From Fen-1058 sp964398185 (GTDB taxonomy: Bacteria; Chloroflexota; Anaerolineae; Fen-1058), in NCBI GenBank assembly GCA_964398185.1, contig CAYNML010000022.1, positions 8,256-72,255 on the forward strand: a stretch of DNA of 64,000 nucleotides, read 5' to 3'. Under the pieces are notes generated by a model, which saw only the letters and a program-made list of their open reading frames with translations, did no database searches and had not been told where the DNA came from. Each line of letters starts with the position of its first letter. The first letter of the stretch is position 1. The position numbers were made by a program, and so were the translations under genes. Positions 36,245 to 43,892 of the stretch are shown here, in pieces.

Positions 36245-36976
36245 GTGGCCACCAAATCCAGCATCGAATGGACTGAATCCACCTGGAATCCATTAACGGG
36301 CTGCACCAAGATCAGCCCGGGCTGCAAGCATTGTTATGCTGAACGCATGGCAAAACGTCTACGCGCCATGGGCCAGCCCAACTACGCCAACGGCTTCAAG
36401 TTGACGCTGCATCCGCAAGCGCTGGAAATTCCGCTGGGCTGGAAGAAGCCGCAGATGATCTTCGTCAACTCCATGAGCGATCTCTTCCACAAAGATGTGC
36501 CGGTGGACTTCATTCAGCAAGTCTTTGATGTGATGCGCCGCGCCGACTGGCACCGGTTTCAAGTTCTCACCAAACGCGCTGAACGCTTGCTTGAAATCGA
36601 CCCGCAAATTGAGTGGCCGTCCAACGTGTGGATGGGGGTCAGCGTCGAGAATCAGGACTACAAGTATCGCATCGAGTTGCTGCGGCAGACTCACGCCAAG
36701 ATCAAGTTCCTCTCGCTGGAACCGCTGTTGGGGCCACTGCCTCGCTTGAACTTGAAGGGCATCAACTGGGTCATCGTCGGGGGTGAATCGGGGCCGGGCG
36801 CACGGCCTTTGCGGGAAGAATGGGTAATCGACATTCGCGATCAATGCAAAGCAAGGCACGTGCCGTTCTTCTTCAAGCAATGGGGCGGCGTGCAAAAGAA
36901 ACGGGCCGGGCGATTGCTGCAAGGGGAAATCTACAGCCAGATGCCCGAACAAGATTGGATCGGCGCAACAGCTTGA
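36245..36976 (+). CDS. Three-Cys-motif protein (DUF5131 / phage Gp37-Gp68-like)
   Basis: A 243-residue protein whose N-terminus 'SSIEWTESTWNPLTGCTKIS' continues with 'PGCKHCYAERMAKRL', giving the C-x6-C-x2-C cluster that names the family. This layout resembles, but is not, the CxxxCxxC of radical SAM enzymes; it could bind an Fe-S cluster or zinc. Further marks: 'MIFVNSMSDLFHKDVPVDFI', 'RFQVLTKRAERL', 'SNVWMGVSVENQDY', 'INWVIVGGESGPGARP', 'FKQWGG'. Close relatives are found in phages and mobile islands. It starts at GTG 36245, two bases after tcmP, and ends in a terminator. The pair is probably one functional unit of unknown, possibly defence-related, role. Confidence 0.87.
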   Translation: MATKSSIEWTESTWNPLTGCTKISPGCKHCYAERMAKRLRAMGQPNYANGFKLTLHPQALEIPLGWKKPQMIFVNSMSDLFHKDVPVDFIQQVFDVMRRADWHRFQVLTKRAERLLEIDPQIEWPSNVWMGVSVENQDYKYRIELLRQTHAKIKFLSLEPLLGPLPRLNLKGINWVIVGGESGPGARPLREEWVIDIRDQCKARHVPFFFKQWGGVQKKRAGRLLQGEIYSQMPEQDWIGATA

Positions 36977-37005
36977 ACTGCTGATTATCTTTTCTGTTTC
37001 GGATC

Positions 37006-37074
37006 AATAAGCGAGCGAATCGTGCTGACGATTCGCTCGCTCGTTGATTCATTGATTCGCTGATTTTGACTTCC
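37006..37074 (+). terminator. Terminator and word repeat after the three-Cys-motif gene
   Basis: AGCGAGCGAATCGT (37010-37023) pairs perfectly with ACGATTCGCTCGCT (37028-37041) over a GCTG loop. It is followed by GTTGATTCATTGATTCGCTGATTTT, a run of GATTC words complementary to the left arm and related to the word at 34958-35014. Confidence 0.7.
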
Positions 37075-37078
37075 CCTG

Positions 37079-37149
37079 TGGTACAATCGCTCCACTCAAC
37101 TTGCCGCGAATCCTCCCGGAGGTTCTAAACCTCCGGGAGGCTCCAGGTC
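37079..37149 (+). repeat. 5' leader hairpin of pcrA (AGACCT-type family)
   Basis: TACAAT (37079-37084) is a candidate -10 for pcrA. In the resulting leader, CCTCCCGGAGGTT (37112-37124) pairs perfectly with AACCTCCGGGAGG (37128-37140) over a 3-nt loop, followed by CTCCAGGTCT. The hairpin ends 22 bp before the ATG and could affect pcrA expression; it resembles the element at 40028-40063. Confidence 0.7.
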
Positions 37150-37162
37150 TTCAGGTGATTCA

Positions 37163-40024
37163 ATGGATTTGCTGCACGGACTCAATCCCCAGCAGGCGCG
37201 GGCAGTGGAAGCGCCCGACGGGCCGGTGCTGGTTCTCGCCGGACCCGGCTCGGGCAAGACACGCGTGCTCACACATCGCGTGGCGTATCTGGTCGAGGTG
37301 CGCAAGGTCTGGCCGCGCCAGATCCTGGCGGTGACGTTTACGAACAAGGCCGCGCGCGAGATGCGCGAACGGCTCGCTAAGATCCTCGGCCCAACCCGAT
37401 CGGGTGAGCTGACCCTCGGCACGTTCCACGCCATCTGCGCGCGCTGGCTGCGCCGCGATGCGCCCGAGATTGGCCTGAGCCGCGACTTTGTGATCTTCGA
37501 CGAGGACGATCAGCAGCAGGTGGTCAAGCGCGTGCTGGCCGAGTTGAACATCGACGACAAGAAGTACAAGCCCTCGGCGGTGCTCAACGCGATCTCGAAT
37601 GCGAAAAACGAACTGATCACGCCCGACATCTATCAGCCTCCGACGTACTGGCACGAGATGATCCGCCGCATCTATCCGCGCTATCAGGAACTGCTGCGCC
37701 AGAGCAACGGCCTGGACTTCGACGATCTGCTGCTGGAAGTGGTGCGCCTGTTCGATGCGCGCCCTGACATTCTATCGCGCTATCAGGATCGCTACCAGCA
37801 CATCCTCGTCGACGAATTTCAAGATACCAACACGGTGCAGTATGCGTTGATCAGTCGCCTAGCGGCGAAGTCGCATAACATCTTCTGCGTGGGGGATGAA
37901 GATCAATGTTTGCCAGCGGGTACGCTGGTGCAAACGCCCGATGGCGTAAAGCCGATTGAGCGTATTCGAGTAGGTGAGCAGGTCATTGCCGCCAGCGGCG
38001 CAGGTGATGTGCAGGCCGCATTGGTCACCCATGTGGATAGCCGAGACTACGCTGGATACGCTGTTCGGCTGAAGACGCGCGACGGTTATGCAGTTTGCGC
38101 TACGCCCAATCATGTCATGTTTGCGCGAACCGCGACAGCCGCAAATGAATTGCGGCCTGCTAGGGAAAACAGGCTGAAGCCTGTTGCGGCGGCGGCGTCT
38201 GCGTCTGAAATCCGTTTTAACGGATTTGATCCTATCAGACGCCGAATTCATTCGGCGGGCTTGCGCTCCTCCATGCTGCTGGACGAGAACGCAGCGAATG
38301 GCCAAGCGCTTGAAGTTGCGTGCGGCCCCTATTTGTGCGATTTTACCGATCAAATTCCAGCCCGGCGTTTCGAGCTGCTCCCCTTAAGCCATTTGCGCAC
38401 CTCAATGCGCGTGGCTGTTTTTTACGAAGGGCAGATCGTGGAAGACGAAGTTGCCGAAGTTCAGTGGGAGCACTACCGCGGCAAGGTCTATGACCTTGAA
38501 GTAGCCGATGTGCATAACTACCTGGCTGGAGGCGTCGTCGTTCATAACTCAATTTACAAGTGGCGCGGCGCGGACTTCCGCAACATCCAGCGTTTCCGCG
38601 AGCACAACCCCGGCCTGACGCAGATCGTCCTCGAAGAGAATTACCGCTCGACGCAGACCATCCTCGATGCGGCGCGCGGCGTGATCGACAAGAACACCCA
38701 ACGGACGCGCAAGAACCTCTTCACGCAGCGCTCGGGTGGCACGGCGATCAGCGTCTACGAAGCTTACAATCAGGACGACGAAGCGCAGTACGTCGTCGAT
38801 ACGATTCAGCAGTTGATCAAAAAGCAGCAGTACAAGCTCTCCGATTTTGCCGTGTTCTATCGCACCAACGCCCAGTCCCGCGCGATTGAAGATACGTTCG
38901 TGCGGATGGGCGTGCCGTATCGGCTGGTGGGCGGCGTGCGCTTCTATTCGCGCCGAGAAATCAAGGACGTGCTGGCGTATCTGCGGCTGGTGCACAATCC
39001 GCACGACGCGGTGAGTCTGGCGCGCGTGATCAACGTGCCCGCGCGCGGCATCGGCGTCAAGACGCTGGAGGTGCTCGACGAAGCGTCACGCCGCAGCGGC
39101 CACTCGCCGTATCAACTCATTCACGACGCACCCAATCTCGATCAGGCCGTGCCGGGTCTCACAACGAAAGCCAGGCAGGCGCTGCTCGGCTTTGCGCAGT
39201 TGATCGATCGCTGGATCGATTCGCCGCAGCGGGCGCGCAGCGTGGCCGAGTTGATGGATCTCGTCCTGCGCGATTCCGGCTACTTCAAGCACGTCAACGA
39301 CGGCACCGACGAAGGCCGCGATCGCTGGGACAACATCAAGGAACTGCGCAACGTCGCCGCCGATTACACACAGGCGCTGGGCGACGATCCGCTGGCGCAC
39401 TTCCTCGAAGATGTGGCGTTGGTGGCCGATGTCGATTCGCTGAAGGATCAGGTCGATGCGCCGGTGCTGATGACGCTGCACGCCGCAAAAGGGCTGGAAT
39501 TCCCGATCGTTTTCATCACCGGCATGGAAGAAGGGCTGCTGCCGCACTCGCGTTCGCTGGAAGATCCCGAAGAGATGGCCGAGGAGCGCCGCCTGTGTTA
39601 CGTGGGCATCACGCGCGCCAAAGATCGCGTCTTCCTGTCGTATGCCTTCCGCCGCACCATGTGGGGCAGCAGCGATGTCAGCACGCCGTCGCGTTTCTTG
39701 AGCGACATTCCCAAAGCGCTGGTCAGCGGATCGGCTTCGTTTGCCGATGTGCGACCGCGCGAGGCCGCCGCGATTCGTGCTTCGACGTGGGAGACGCCGT
39801 CCGGCGCGGCCGCCGGGGCCAAGCCCGCCCGATCGGTTGCCGCACCCTCGCGCGCTTTGCAGTTCCGCGCGGGGCAGCGCGTGAAACACGCCCAGTTCGG
39901 CGAAGGCATCGTGATCGAAAGCAAGCTCGATCGCAACGACGAAGAAGTGACGGTGGCCTTCAAGAAGGCCGGCATCAAGCGTCTGCTGGCGAGCTTTGCG
40001 AACTTGCAGAAATTACCTGGCTAA
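37163..40024 (+). CDS. pcrA: PcrA/UvrD-type DNA helicase containing an intein
   Basis: A 953-residue precursor of a superfamily 1 3'-5' helicase used in repair and replication. Host motifs: Walker A 'AGPGSGKT' (26-33), 'ILVDEFQDTN' (II), 'VGDEDQ|SIYKWRGA' (III, split by the intein), 'YRSTQTIL' (IV), 'LMTLHAAKGLEFPIVFITG' (V), 'RRLCYVGITRAKDRVFLSYA' (VI) and a C-terminal Tudor-like 'RVKHAQFGEGIVIESKLD'. The intein covers residues 249-462: it starts with Cys249 ('CLPAGTLVQTPDGVKPI'), has block B 'CATPNHVMF' with TxxH, and ends 'NYLAGGVVVHN' before Ser463. Excision leaves a normal 739-residue helicase. The YacP-like and MscS genes follow. Confidence 0.96.
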   Translation: MDLLHGLNPQQARAVEAPDGPVLVLAGPGSGKTRVLTHRVAYLVEVRKVWPRQILAVTFTNKAAREMRERLAKILGPTRSGELTLGTFHAICARWLRRDAPEIGLSRDFVIFDEDDQQQVVKRVLAELNIDDKKYKPSAVLNAISNAKNELITPDIYQPPTYWHEMIRRIYPRYQELLRQSNGLDFDDLLLEVVRLFDARPDILSRYQDRYQHILVDEFQDTNTVQYALISRLAAKSHNIFCVGDEDQCLPAGTLVQTPDGVKPIERIRVGEQVIAASGAGDVQAALVTHVDSRDYAGYAVRLKTRDGYAVCATPNHVMFARTATAANELRPARENRLKPVAAAASASEIRFNGFDPIRRRIHSAGLRSSMLLDENAANGQALEVACGPYLCDFTDQIPARRFELLPLSHLRTSMRVAVFYEGQIVEDEVAEVQWEHYRGKVYDLEVADVHNYLAGGVVVHNSIYKWRGADFRNIQRFREHNPGLTQIVLEENYRSTQTILDAARGVIDKNTQRTRKNLFTQRSGGTAISVYEAYNQDDEAQYVVDTIQQLIKKQQYKLSDFAVFYRTNAQSRAIEDTFVRMGVPYRLVGGVRFYSRREIKDVLAYLRLVHNPHDAVSLARVINVPARGIGVKTLEVLDEASRRSGHSPYQLIHDAPNLDQAVPGLTTKARQALLGFAQLIDRWIDSPQRARSVAELMDLVLRDSGYFKHVNDGTDEGRDRWDNIKELRNVAADYTQALGDDPLAHFLEDVALVADVDSLKDQVDAPVLMTLHAAKGLEFPIVFITGMEEGLLPHSRSLEDPEEMAEERRLCYVGITRAKDRVFLSYAFRRTMWGSSDVSTPSRFLSDIPKALVSGSASFADVRPREAAAIRASTWETPSGAAAGAKPARSVAAPSRALQFRAGQRVKHAQFGEGIVIESKLDRNDEEVTVAFKKAGIKRLLASFANLQKLPG
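37907..38548 (+). mobile_element. Mini-intein in pcrA (214 residues)
   Basis: It encodes residues 249-462 of the helicase precursor. First residue Cys, penultimate His, last Asn, and +1 Ser in the host match a class 1 self-splicing intein. Between the N-terminal (about 249-325) and C-terminal (about 410-462) splicing blocks there is no DOD (LAGLIDADG) or HNH endonuclease signature; about 36 residues there come from a nested palindromic repeat (38144-38252). The element is therefore probably splicing-competent but no longer homing by its own nuclease. Confidence 0.92.
38144..38252. repeat. Nested palindromic repeat inside the intein coding sequence
   Basis: Four hairpin units: outer AATGAATTgCGGC (38144-38156) with GCCGAATTCATT (38241-38252); AACAGGC-TGAA-GCCTGTT (38168-38185); GCGTCTG (38201-38207) with CAGACGC (38236-38242); and AAATCCGTTTTAACGGATTT (38208-38227). 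It is translated in frame as about residues 328-363 of the PcrA precursor. Its structure is that of intergenic repeats. Confidence 0.85.
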
Positions 40025-40027
40025 AGA

Positions 40028-40063
40028 AGACCTCGGAGGTTTCGCGAAGCGCCTCCAAGGTCT
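40028..40063. repeat. AGACCT-type palindromic repeat between pcrA and yacP-like gene
   Basis: AGACCTCGGAGG faces CCTCCAAGGTCT around GTTTCGCGAAGCG. It fills nearly the whole 51-bp gap and supplies a GGAGG-like stretch, although the true ribosome site of the next gene is unclear. Related elements: 37108-37149, 46968-47066, 55065-55161. Confidence 0.75.
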
Positions 40064-40075
40064 ATTGGTGGCATC

Positions 40076-40558
40076 ATGCAAAAACTTCTCATCGACGGCC
40101 ATAACCTCATCGGGCAGACGCCGGGCCTCTCGCTGGCGGATCCCCACGACGAGCAGAAGCTCGTCGTGATGCTGCGCCAGTATGCGGCGCGCAAGAACGC
40201 CCGCATCGTGGTCGTCTTTGATTCCGGAAATCCCGGCGGGAAGTCGAAGGAACTCTCGGGCGGCAACGTGACCGCCATCTTTGCCGGATCGCACACCATC
40301 GCCGATCGCATCCTGATGGAGCGCATCCGCGAATTGAAGAACTCGGGCGACTGGATCGTAGTGTCGTCCGATCGGGAAGTGCAGCAGGCCGCGCAGCAGC
40401 GCAAGATGAACGTGTGGAGCTCGGCCGACTTCGCCAAAAAACTGGGCGCCGCGCCGCAGCGCGACGCCTCGGCGGAACCGCCTCAGGCGAAAGACAGCGG
40501 CCTGACCAAATCCGAAGTAGATGAATGGCTGCGTTTGTTCAAACAGGAGCGGAAGTAG
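40076..40558 (+). CDS. YacP-like NYN-domain ribonuclease
   Basis: A 160-residue NYN (PIN-like) domain protein close to YacP/Rae1. It begins 'MQKLLIDGHNLIGQTPGLSL' (first catalytic Asp with GHN), then 'LVVMLRQYAARKNARIVVVF-D' (second acidic position), 'IFAGSHTIADRILMERIREL' and 'WIVVSSDREVQQAAQQRKMN' (SSD), completing the acidic set. The C-terminal tail 'GLTKSEVDEWLRLFKQERK' is typical of the family. B. subtilis YacP/Rae1 is a ribosome-associated mRNA endonuclease; a similar role is plausible. It ends directly at the MscS start (adjacent codons), so the genes are co-transcribed. Confidence 0.9.
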   Translation: MQKLLIDGHNLIGQTPGLSLADPHDEQKLVVMLRQYAARKNARIVVVFDSGNPGGKSKELSGGNVTAIFAGSHTIADRILMERIRELKNSGDWIVVSSDREVQQAAQQRKMNVWSSADFAKKLGAAPQRDASAEPPQAKDSGLTKSEVDEWLRLFKQERK

Positions 40559-41404
40559 ATGGACGTCTTCGATCAAATTGAACAACAAGTGAATGAGGCT
40601 GCGGCCGCCGCGCCGCTGCTGGTGCAGCGCCTGCTGATCGGCCTGCTGGTGTTTGCGATCGGCTATGGGGTGACGCGGCTGGTTCAATACTTGATCGTGC
40701 GCGCGGCGCGCCGCACCTCTGGCGGCCTCACCGTGGAACGGGCGCTGTCGCGCGTGATCGAGATCACGGGCATCACCCTGGCCCTGTTGACGGCGCTCTC
40801 GACGATGGGCGTGGACATCGGCGCGCTCGTCGCCGCGCTGGGCCTGACCAGCCTGGCGATCGGTCTGGCCCTGAAGGACACCATCGAGAATGCCATTACC
40901 GGCGTGCTGTTGTTGATCCAGCGTCCCTTCAAAGTGGGCGATGTGATCAAGGTAAGCGAGATCACCGGCACGGTGGCCGATGTTTCCATCCGCACGACGA
41001 ACATCAAAACCTTCGACGGGCTGCACGTGTTGATTCCCAACCGGCACGTCTACAACGAGGTCATCACCAACTGGTCGTATTACCCCACGCGCCGCGTGAC
41101 CATCACCGTCGGCGTGGCCTATGACACGGATTTGGCGCAGGCCTATCGCGCCTTGAGTGAAGCCGTGGCGGCCACGCCGGGCGTCCTGTCTGAACCCGCG
41201 TCGGCAGTGTCGTTTGAGGGCTTCGACGAGAGTTCGATCCGCATGGTGTTCCGCTTCTGGATTGAGTGGCAGACCACCAACCCGTTCGCGATTCAAACGC
41301 AGTTGACCCAGGTGCTTGTGGATGTGGCGCGCCGCGAAGGGATCAATATTCCGTTTCCGATCCGGACGGTGATCCTGCACAACCCGATCGACTCTGCCGG
41401 CTAA
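40559..41404 (+). CDS. Small-conductance mechanosensitive channel (MscS family)
   Basis: A 281-residue MscS-type channel that opens under membrane tension to release solutes during osmotic downshock. It has three N-terminal transmembrane helices: about 20-45, 62-82 ('VIEITGITLALLTALSTMGV') and the Gly/Ala-rich pore helix TM3 about 87-115 ('VAALGLTSLAIGLALKDTIE'). The beta domain follows ('RPFKVGDVIKVSEITGTVAD', 'DGLHVLIPNRHVYNEVITNW') and the C-terminal alpha/beta domain ('VTITVGVAYDTDLAQAYRAL'). Length is standard. It is directly downstream of the YacP-like gene and is followed by a terminator and a convergent tRNA. Confidence 0.95.
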   Translation: MDVFDQIEQQVNEAAAAAPLLVQRLLIGLLVFAIGYGVTRLVQYLIVRAARRTSGGLTVERALSRVIEITGITLALLTALSTMGVDIGALVAALGLTSLAIGLALKDTIENAITGVLLLIQRPFKVGDVIKVSEITGTVADVSIRTTNIKTFDGLHVLIPNRHVYNEVITNWSYYPTRRVTITVGVAYDTDLAQAYRALSEAVAATPGVLSEPASAVSFEGFDESSIRMVFRFWIEWQTTNPFAIQTQLTQVLVDVARREGINIPFPIRTVILHNPIDSAG

Positions 41405-41409
41405 AACGC

Positions 41410-41438
41410 AACGACTCGCTGACAGACAGCGAGTCGTT
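41410..41438. terminator. Terminator after mscS
   Basis: AACGACTCGCTG (41410-41421) pairs perfectly with CAGCGAGTCGTT (41427-41438) over ACAGA and is followed by TTGG. It lies between the convergent mscS gene and tRNA and may serve both strands. Confidence 0.75.
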
Positions 41439-41444
41439 TGGCAG

Positions 41445-41517
41445 TGGGCCCAGCTGGGGTCGAACCGGCAACCAACGCTTTATGAGAGCGCTGCTCTAAC
41501 CTTTGAGCTATGGGCCC
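41445..41517 (-). tRNA. tRNA with CAU anticodon (Met or lysidine-type Ile2)
   Basis: On the minus strand the sequence folds as a tRNA. Acceptor stem GGGCCCA/TGGGCCC with discriminator A; D arm GCTC...GAGC; anticodon arm GCGCT-CTCATAA-AGCGT with anticodon CAT; T arm with GGTTCGACC loop (GCCGGTTCGACCCCAGC region). The 3' CCA is not encoded. CAU can be initiator or elongator Met or Ile2 (modified to lysidine). It lacks the C1-A72 mismatch of initiators; the GGGCCC acceptor stem and A73 fit Ile2 slightly better, but I cannot decide. Confidence 0.9.
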
Positions 41518-41562
41518 GTGGTCTGCCAGGATTATAAGCAGGAACAGAATCTCCGTCAAACA

Positions 41563-41596
41563 AACCCCGCCGCGAGTCAGGTCTCACGGCGGGGTT
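41563..41596 (-). terminator. Terminator of the transketolase gene
   Basis: AACCCCGCCG (41563-41572) pairs with CGGCGGGGTT (41587-41596). On the minus strand the hairpin is followed by TGTTTG. It lies about 100 bp after the transketolase stop, beyond the TCCGTT word repeats. Confidence 0.65.
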
Positions 41597-41696
41597 CCGT
41601 TTCAATCTGTTTGTCCGTTGTCAAGTCCGTTGACAGTCGTCCGTTACGATCCGTTTGTCCGCTTTGCCGCAGGCGGTCCGTTGATGGCATCCGTTA
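41592..41696. repeat. TCCGTT word repeat downstream of transketolase
   Basis: At least seven spaced copies of TCCGTT or ATCCGTT(T/A) occur (TTCCGTTTC, GTCCGTTGTC, GTCCGTTGAC, GTCCGTTAC, ATCCGTTTGTCCG, GTCCGTTGATG, ATCCGTTAC). They are in one orientation without clear inverted arms. It ends at the transketolase stop. Confidence 0.7.
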
Positions 41697-43760
41697 CAAC
41701 CGCTGGGTCACATCGCCCCGCATCTGGCGGCTCACCGTGACCACCGCGTCCACCGTGAAGCCAAACTTCTCGGCCAGCACACTCGCCGGAGCCGACGCGC
41801 CGAAGCGCTCGATACTCATGATCTTGCCTTCATCGCCCACGTACTTGTGCCAGCCCTGCGCCACACCCGCTTCGATGGCGAGCCGCGACTTGACGTGCGG
41901 CGGCAGCACGCTTTCGCGGTAATCGCGCGGCTGCGCGTCGAACAATTCCCACGACGGCAGGCTCACCACGCGGGCGCGCAGCCCGCGCTTGGCCAGTTCG
42001 TCGCGCGCGCCCGCCGCCAGCGCCACTTCCGATCCACTGGCGATGAGGATGATGTCCGGCGGGCCATCGGTGTCGATGAGCACGTAGCCGCCCTGGCGCA
42101 CGCCTTCCGCCGAAGCGACTACCGCTCGATCGAAGGTGGGGACGCTCTGGCGGGAGAAGATCAACGCCGTGGGGCCGTGCGTCCGCTCGACGGCGACCTG
42201 CCACGCGACGGCAGTCTCATGCGCATCGGCGGGACGAATCACCACCAGGTTGGGGATCGACCGCAGGGCCGCCAGATGCTCGATCGGTTGGTGGGTGGGG
42301 CCGTCTTCGCCCAGAAAGATGCTGTCGTGCGTGAAGACGAAGATCACGCGCTGTTCCATCAATGCGGCAAGCCGGATCGCCGGGCGCATGTAGTCGGCAA
42401 ATTGCAGGAACGTCGCGGTGAATGGAATCACGCCGCCGTGCAAGGCGAGGCCGTTGCTGAGACTGCCCATGGCATGTTCGCGCACGCCATACGGAATGTT
42501 GCGCCCGGCGTAACTCCACACCCCCCCCACAGCGCCTTGCCTGTCGGCGCTGGCGAATGCGGCGCTTTGAAAATCACCCAGCCCCTTCAAAGCCGTGTTA
42601 GTCGAGGGGTTCAGATCGGCTGAGCCGCCGATGATCTGCGGCACCTTGGCCGCGATGGCGTTGAGCACCTGCCCGCTGCTGACGCGCGTGGCCTGACCCT
42701 TGCCGGCTGGGAATACGGGCAGATCGGTATTCCAGCCTTCGGGCAGCGCGCCTTGCAGGGCGCGTGACAGTTCCGCGGCGAGCTCCGGATAAGCTGCGGC
42801 ATACGCGTCCCACTTCTTCTGCCACGCGGCCTGCTGCGCTTTGCCCTGCGCGATCGCCTGGCGGAAATGATCGAGCGCGTCGCTGTGAATCCAGAAGGGC
42901 GGCTCCACCGGCCAGCCCAGATTCTCTTTGGCGGCCTTCACTTCGTCCGGCCCCAGCGGCGAGCCGTGGGCCTCGCAGGTGTTCTGTTTGTGGGGCGCGC
43001 CGAAGCCGATGATGGTGCGGACGCGAATCAACGTGGGGCGCCGGGTGTCCGATCGGGCGGTGGAGAGCGCCGCTTCGATCGCCGCTACATCATTGCCGTC
43101 CTCTACCATCAGCACTTGCCAGCCATATGCTTCGAAGCGTTTCGTCACGTCTTCGGTGTAGGTGAGATCGGTCGCGCCGGCCAGCGAGATGCGGTTGTCG
43201 TCGTACAAGTAGATCAACTTGCCCAACTGCCAGTGCCCGGCCAGGGAGGCCGCCTCGTGCGAGATGCCTTCCATCAGATCGCCGTCGCTGACGATGCCGT
43301 AGGTATAGTGATCGATGATGGTGTGATCGGGCCGATTGTAGCGCGCGGCCAGATGCGCTTCGGCCATGGCCAGCCCCACGCCCATCGCAAAGCCCTGCCC
43401 CAGCGGGCCGGTGGTCACTTCCACGCCGGGCGCCAGGCCGTACTCGGGATGCCCCGGCGTTTTGCTGCCCCACTGCCGGAAGTTCTTGATCTCATCCAGC
43501 GAGAGATCGTAGCCGGTGAGGTGCAGCAGCGAGTACAGCAGCATGGAACCGTGCCCGCCCGATAGGACGAAGCGGTCCCGATCGGGCCACGCGGGATCGC
43601 TCGGGTTGTGGCGCAGGAACCTGGTCCACAAGACGTACGACATCGCGGCCGCGCCCATCGGCAAACCGGGATGACCGGAGTTGGCTTTCTGCACGCCGTC
43701 GACGGATAAGAACCGAATGGTGTTGATGCAGAGCTGATCGAGGTTGGAAACAGAGGACAT
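41694..43760 (-). CDS. tkt: Transketolase
   Basis: A 688-residue thiamine-diphosphate enzyme moving two-carbon units between sugar phosphates in the pentose phosphate or Calvin pathway. It shows 'NSGHPGLPMGAAAMSYVLWT', 'DRFVLSGGHGSMLLYSLLHL', 'TTGPLGQGFAMGVGLAMAEA', the ThDP/Mg motif 'GDLMEGISHEAASLAGHWQL' to 'DDNRIS', 'YGVREHAMGSLSNGLALHGG' and 'THDSIFLGEDGPTHQPIEHL'. All three domains are present and the length is normal. I chose ATG 43760 since AGGTGA is 8 bp upstream, not GTG 43769. It is monocistronic with its own terminator. Its -10 lies in a short palindrome (43803-43818). Confidence 0.96.
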   Translation of the reverse strand: MSSVSNLDQLCINTIRFLSVDGVQKANSGHPGLPMGAAAMSYVLWTRFLRHNPSDPAWPDRDRFVLSGGHGSMLLYSLLHLTGYDLSLDEIKNFRQWGSKTPGHPEYGLAPGVEVTTGPLGQGFAMGVGLAMAEAHLAARYNRPDHTIIDHYTYGIVSDGDLMEGISHEAASLAGHWQLGKLIYLYDDNRISLAGATDLTYTEDVTKRFEAYGWQVLMVEDGNDVAAIEAALSTARSDTRRPTLIRVRTIIGFGAPHKQNTCEAHGSPLGPDEVKAAKENLGWPVEPPFWIHSDALDHFRQAIAQGKAQQAAWQKKWDAYAAAYPELAAELSRALQGALPEGWNTDLPVFPAGKGQATRVSSGQVLNAIAAKVPQIIGGSADLNPSTNTALKGLGDFQSAAFASADRQGAVGGVWSYAGRNIPYGVREHAMGSLSNGLALHGGVIPFTATFLQFADYMRPAIRLAALMEQRVIFVFTHDSIFLGEDGPTHQPIEHLAALRSIPNLVVIRPADAHETAVAWQVAVERTHGPTALIFSRQSVPTFDRAVVASAEGVRQGGYVLIDTDGPPDIILIASGSEVALAAGARDELAKRGLRARVVSLPSWELFDAQPRDYRESVLPPHVKSRLAIEAGVAQGWHKYVGDEGKIMSIERFGASAPASVLAEKFGFTVDAVVTVSRQMRGDVTQRL

Positions 43761-43802
43761 GATCTTCACCTGTTGGGGCGCGTGATCGCGCCGGATGGAT
43801 AG

Positions 43803-43818
43803 GCGTAATTATACGCCA
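43803..43818 (-). promoter_or_regulatory. Palindrome over the transketolase -10
   Basis: GGCGTA-ATTA-TACGCC is a perfect 6-bp inverted repeat; on the minus strand it contains TATAAT (plus 43808-43813), 43 bp before the transketolase ATG. It could be an operator or chance; a -35 at good spacing is not clear. Confidence 0.4.
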
Positions 43819-43892
43819 AAATCGGCCAACGAATTGGCAAAATATGATATACTCGCTAGCAACTCAATCCTTGCCGGAAAGCAGGTGCGACG

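Noticed and set aside
37907..38548. Homing endonuclease in the PcrA intein
   Set aside because: No LAGLIDADG, HNH or GIY-YIG motif is visible between the splicing blocks; the space is partly filled by a palindromic repeat.
40013..41380. 455-codon open frame antisense to the YacP-like and MscS genes
   Set aside because: Both sense genes have clear family motifs; the antisense product is rich in His, Gln and Arg, typical of a shadow frame.
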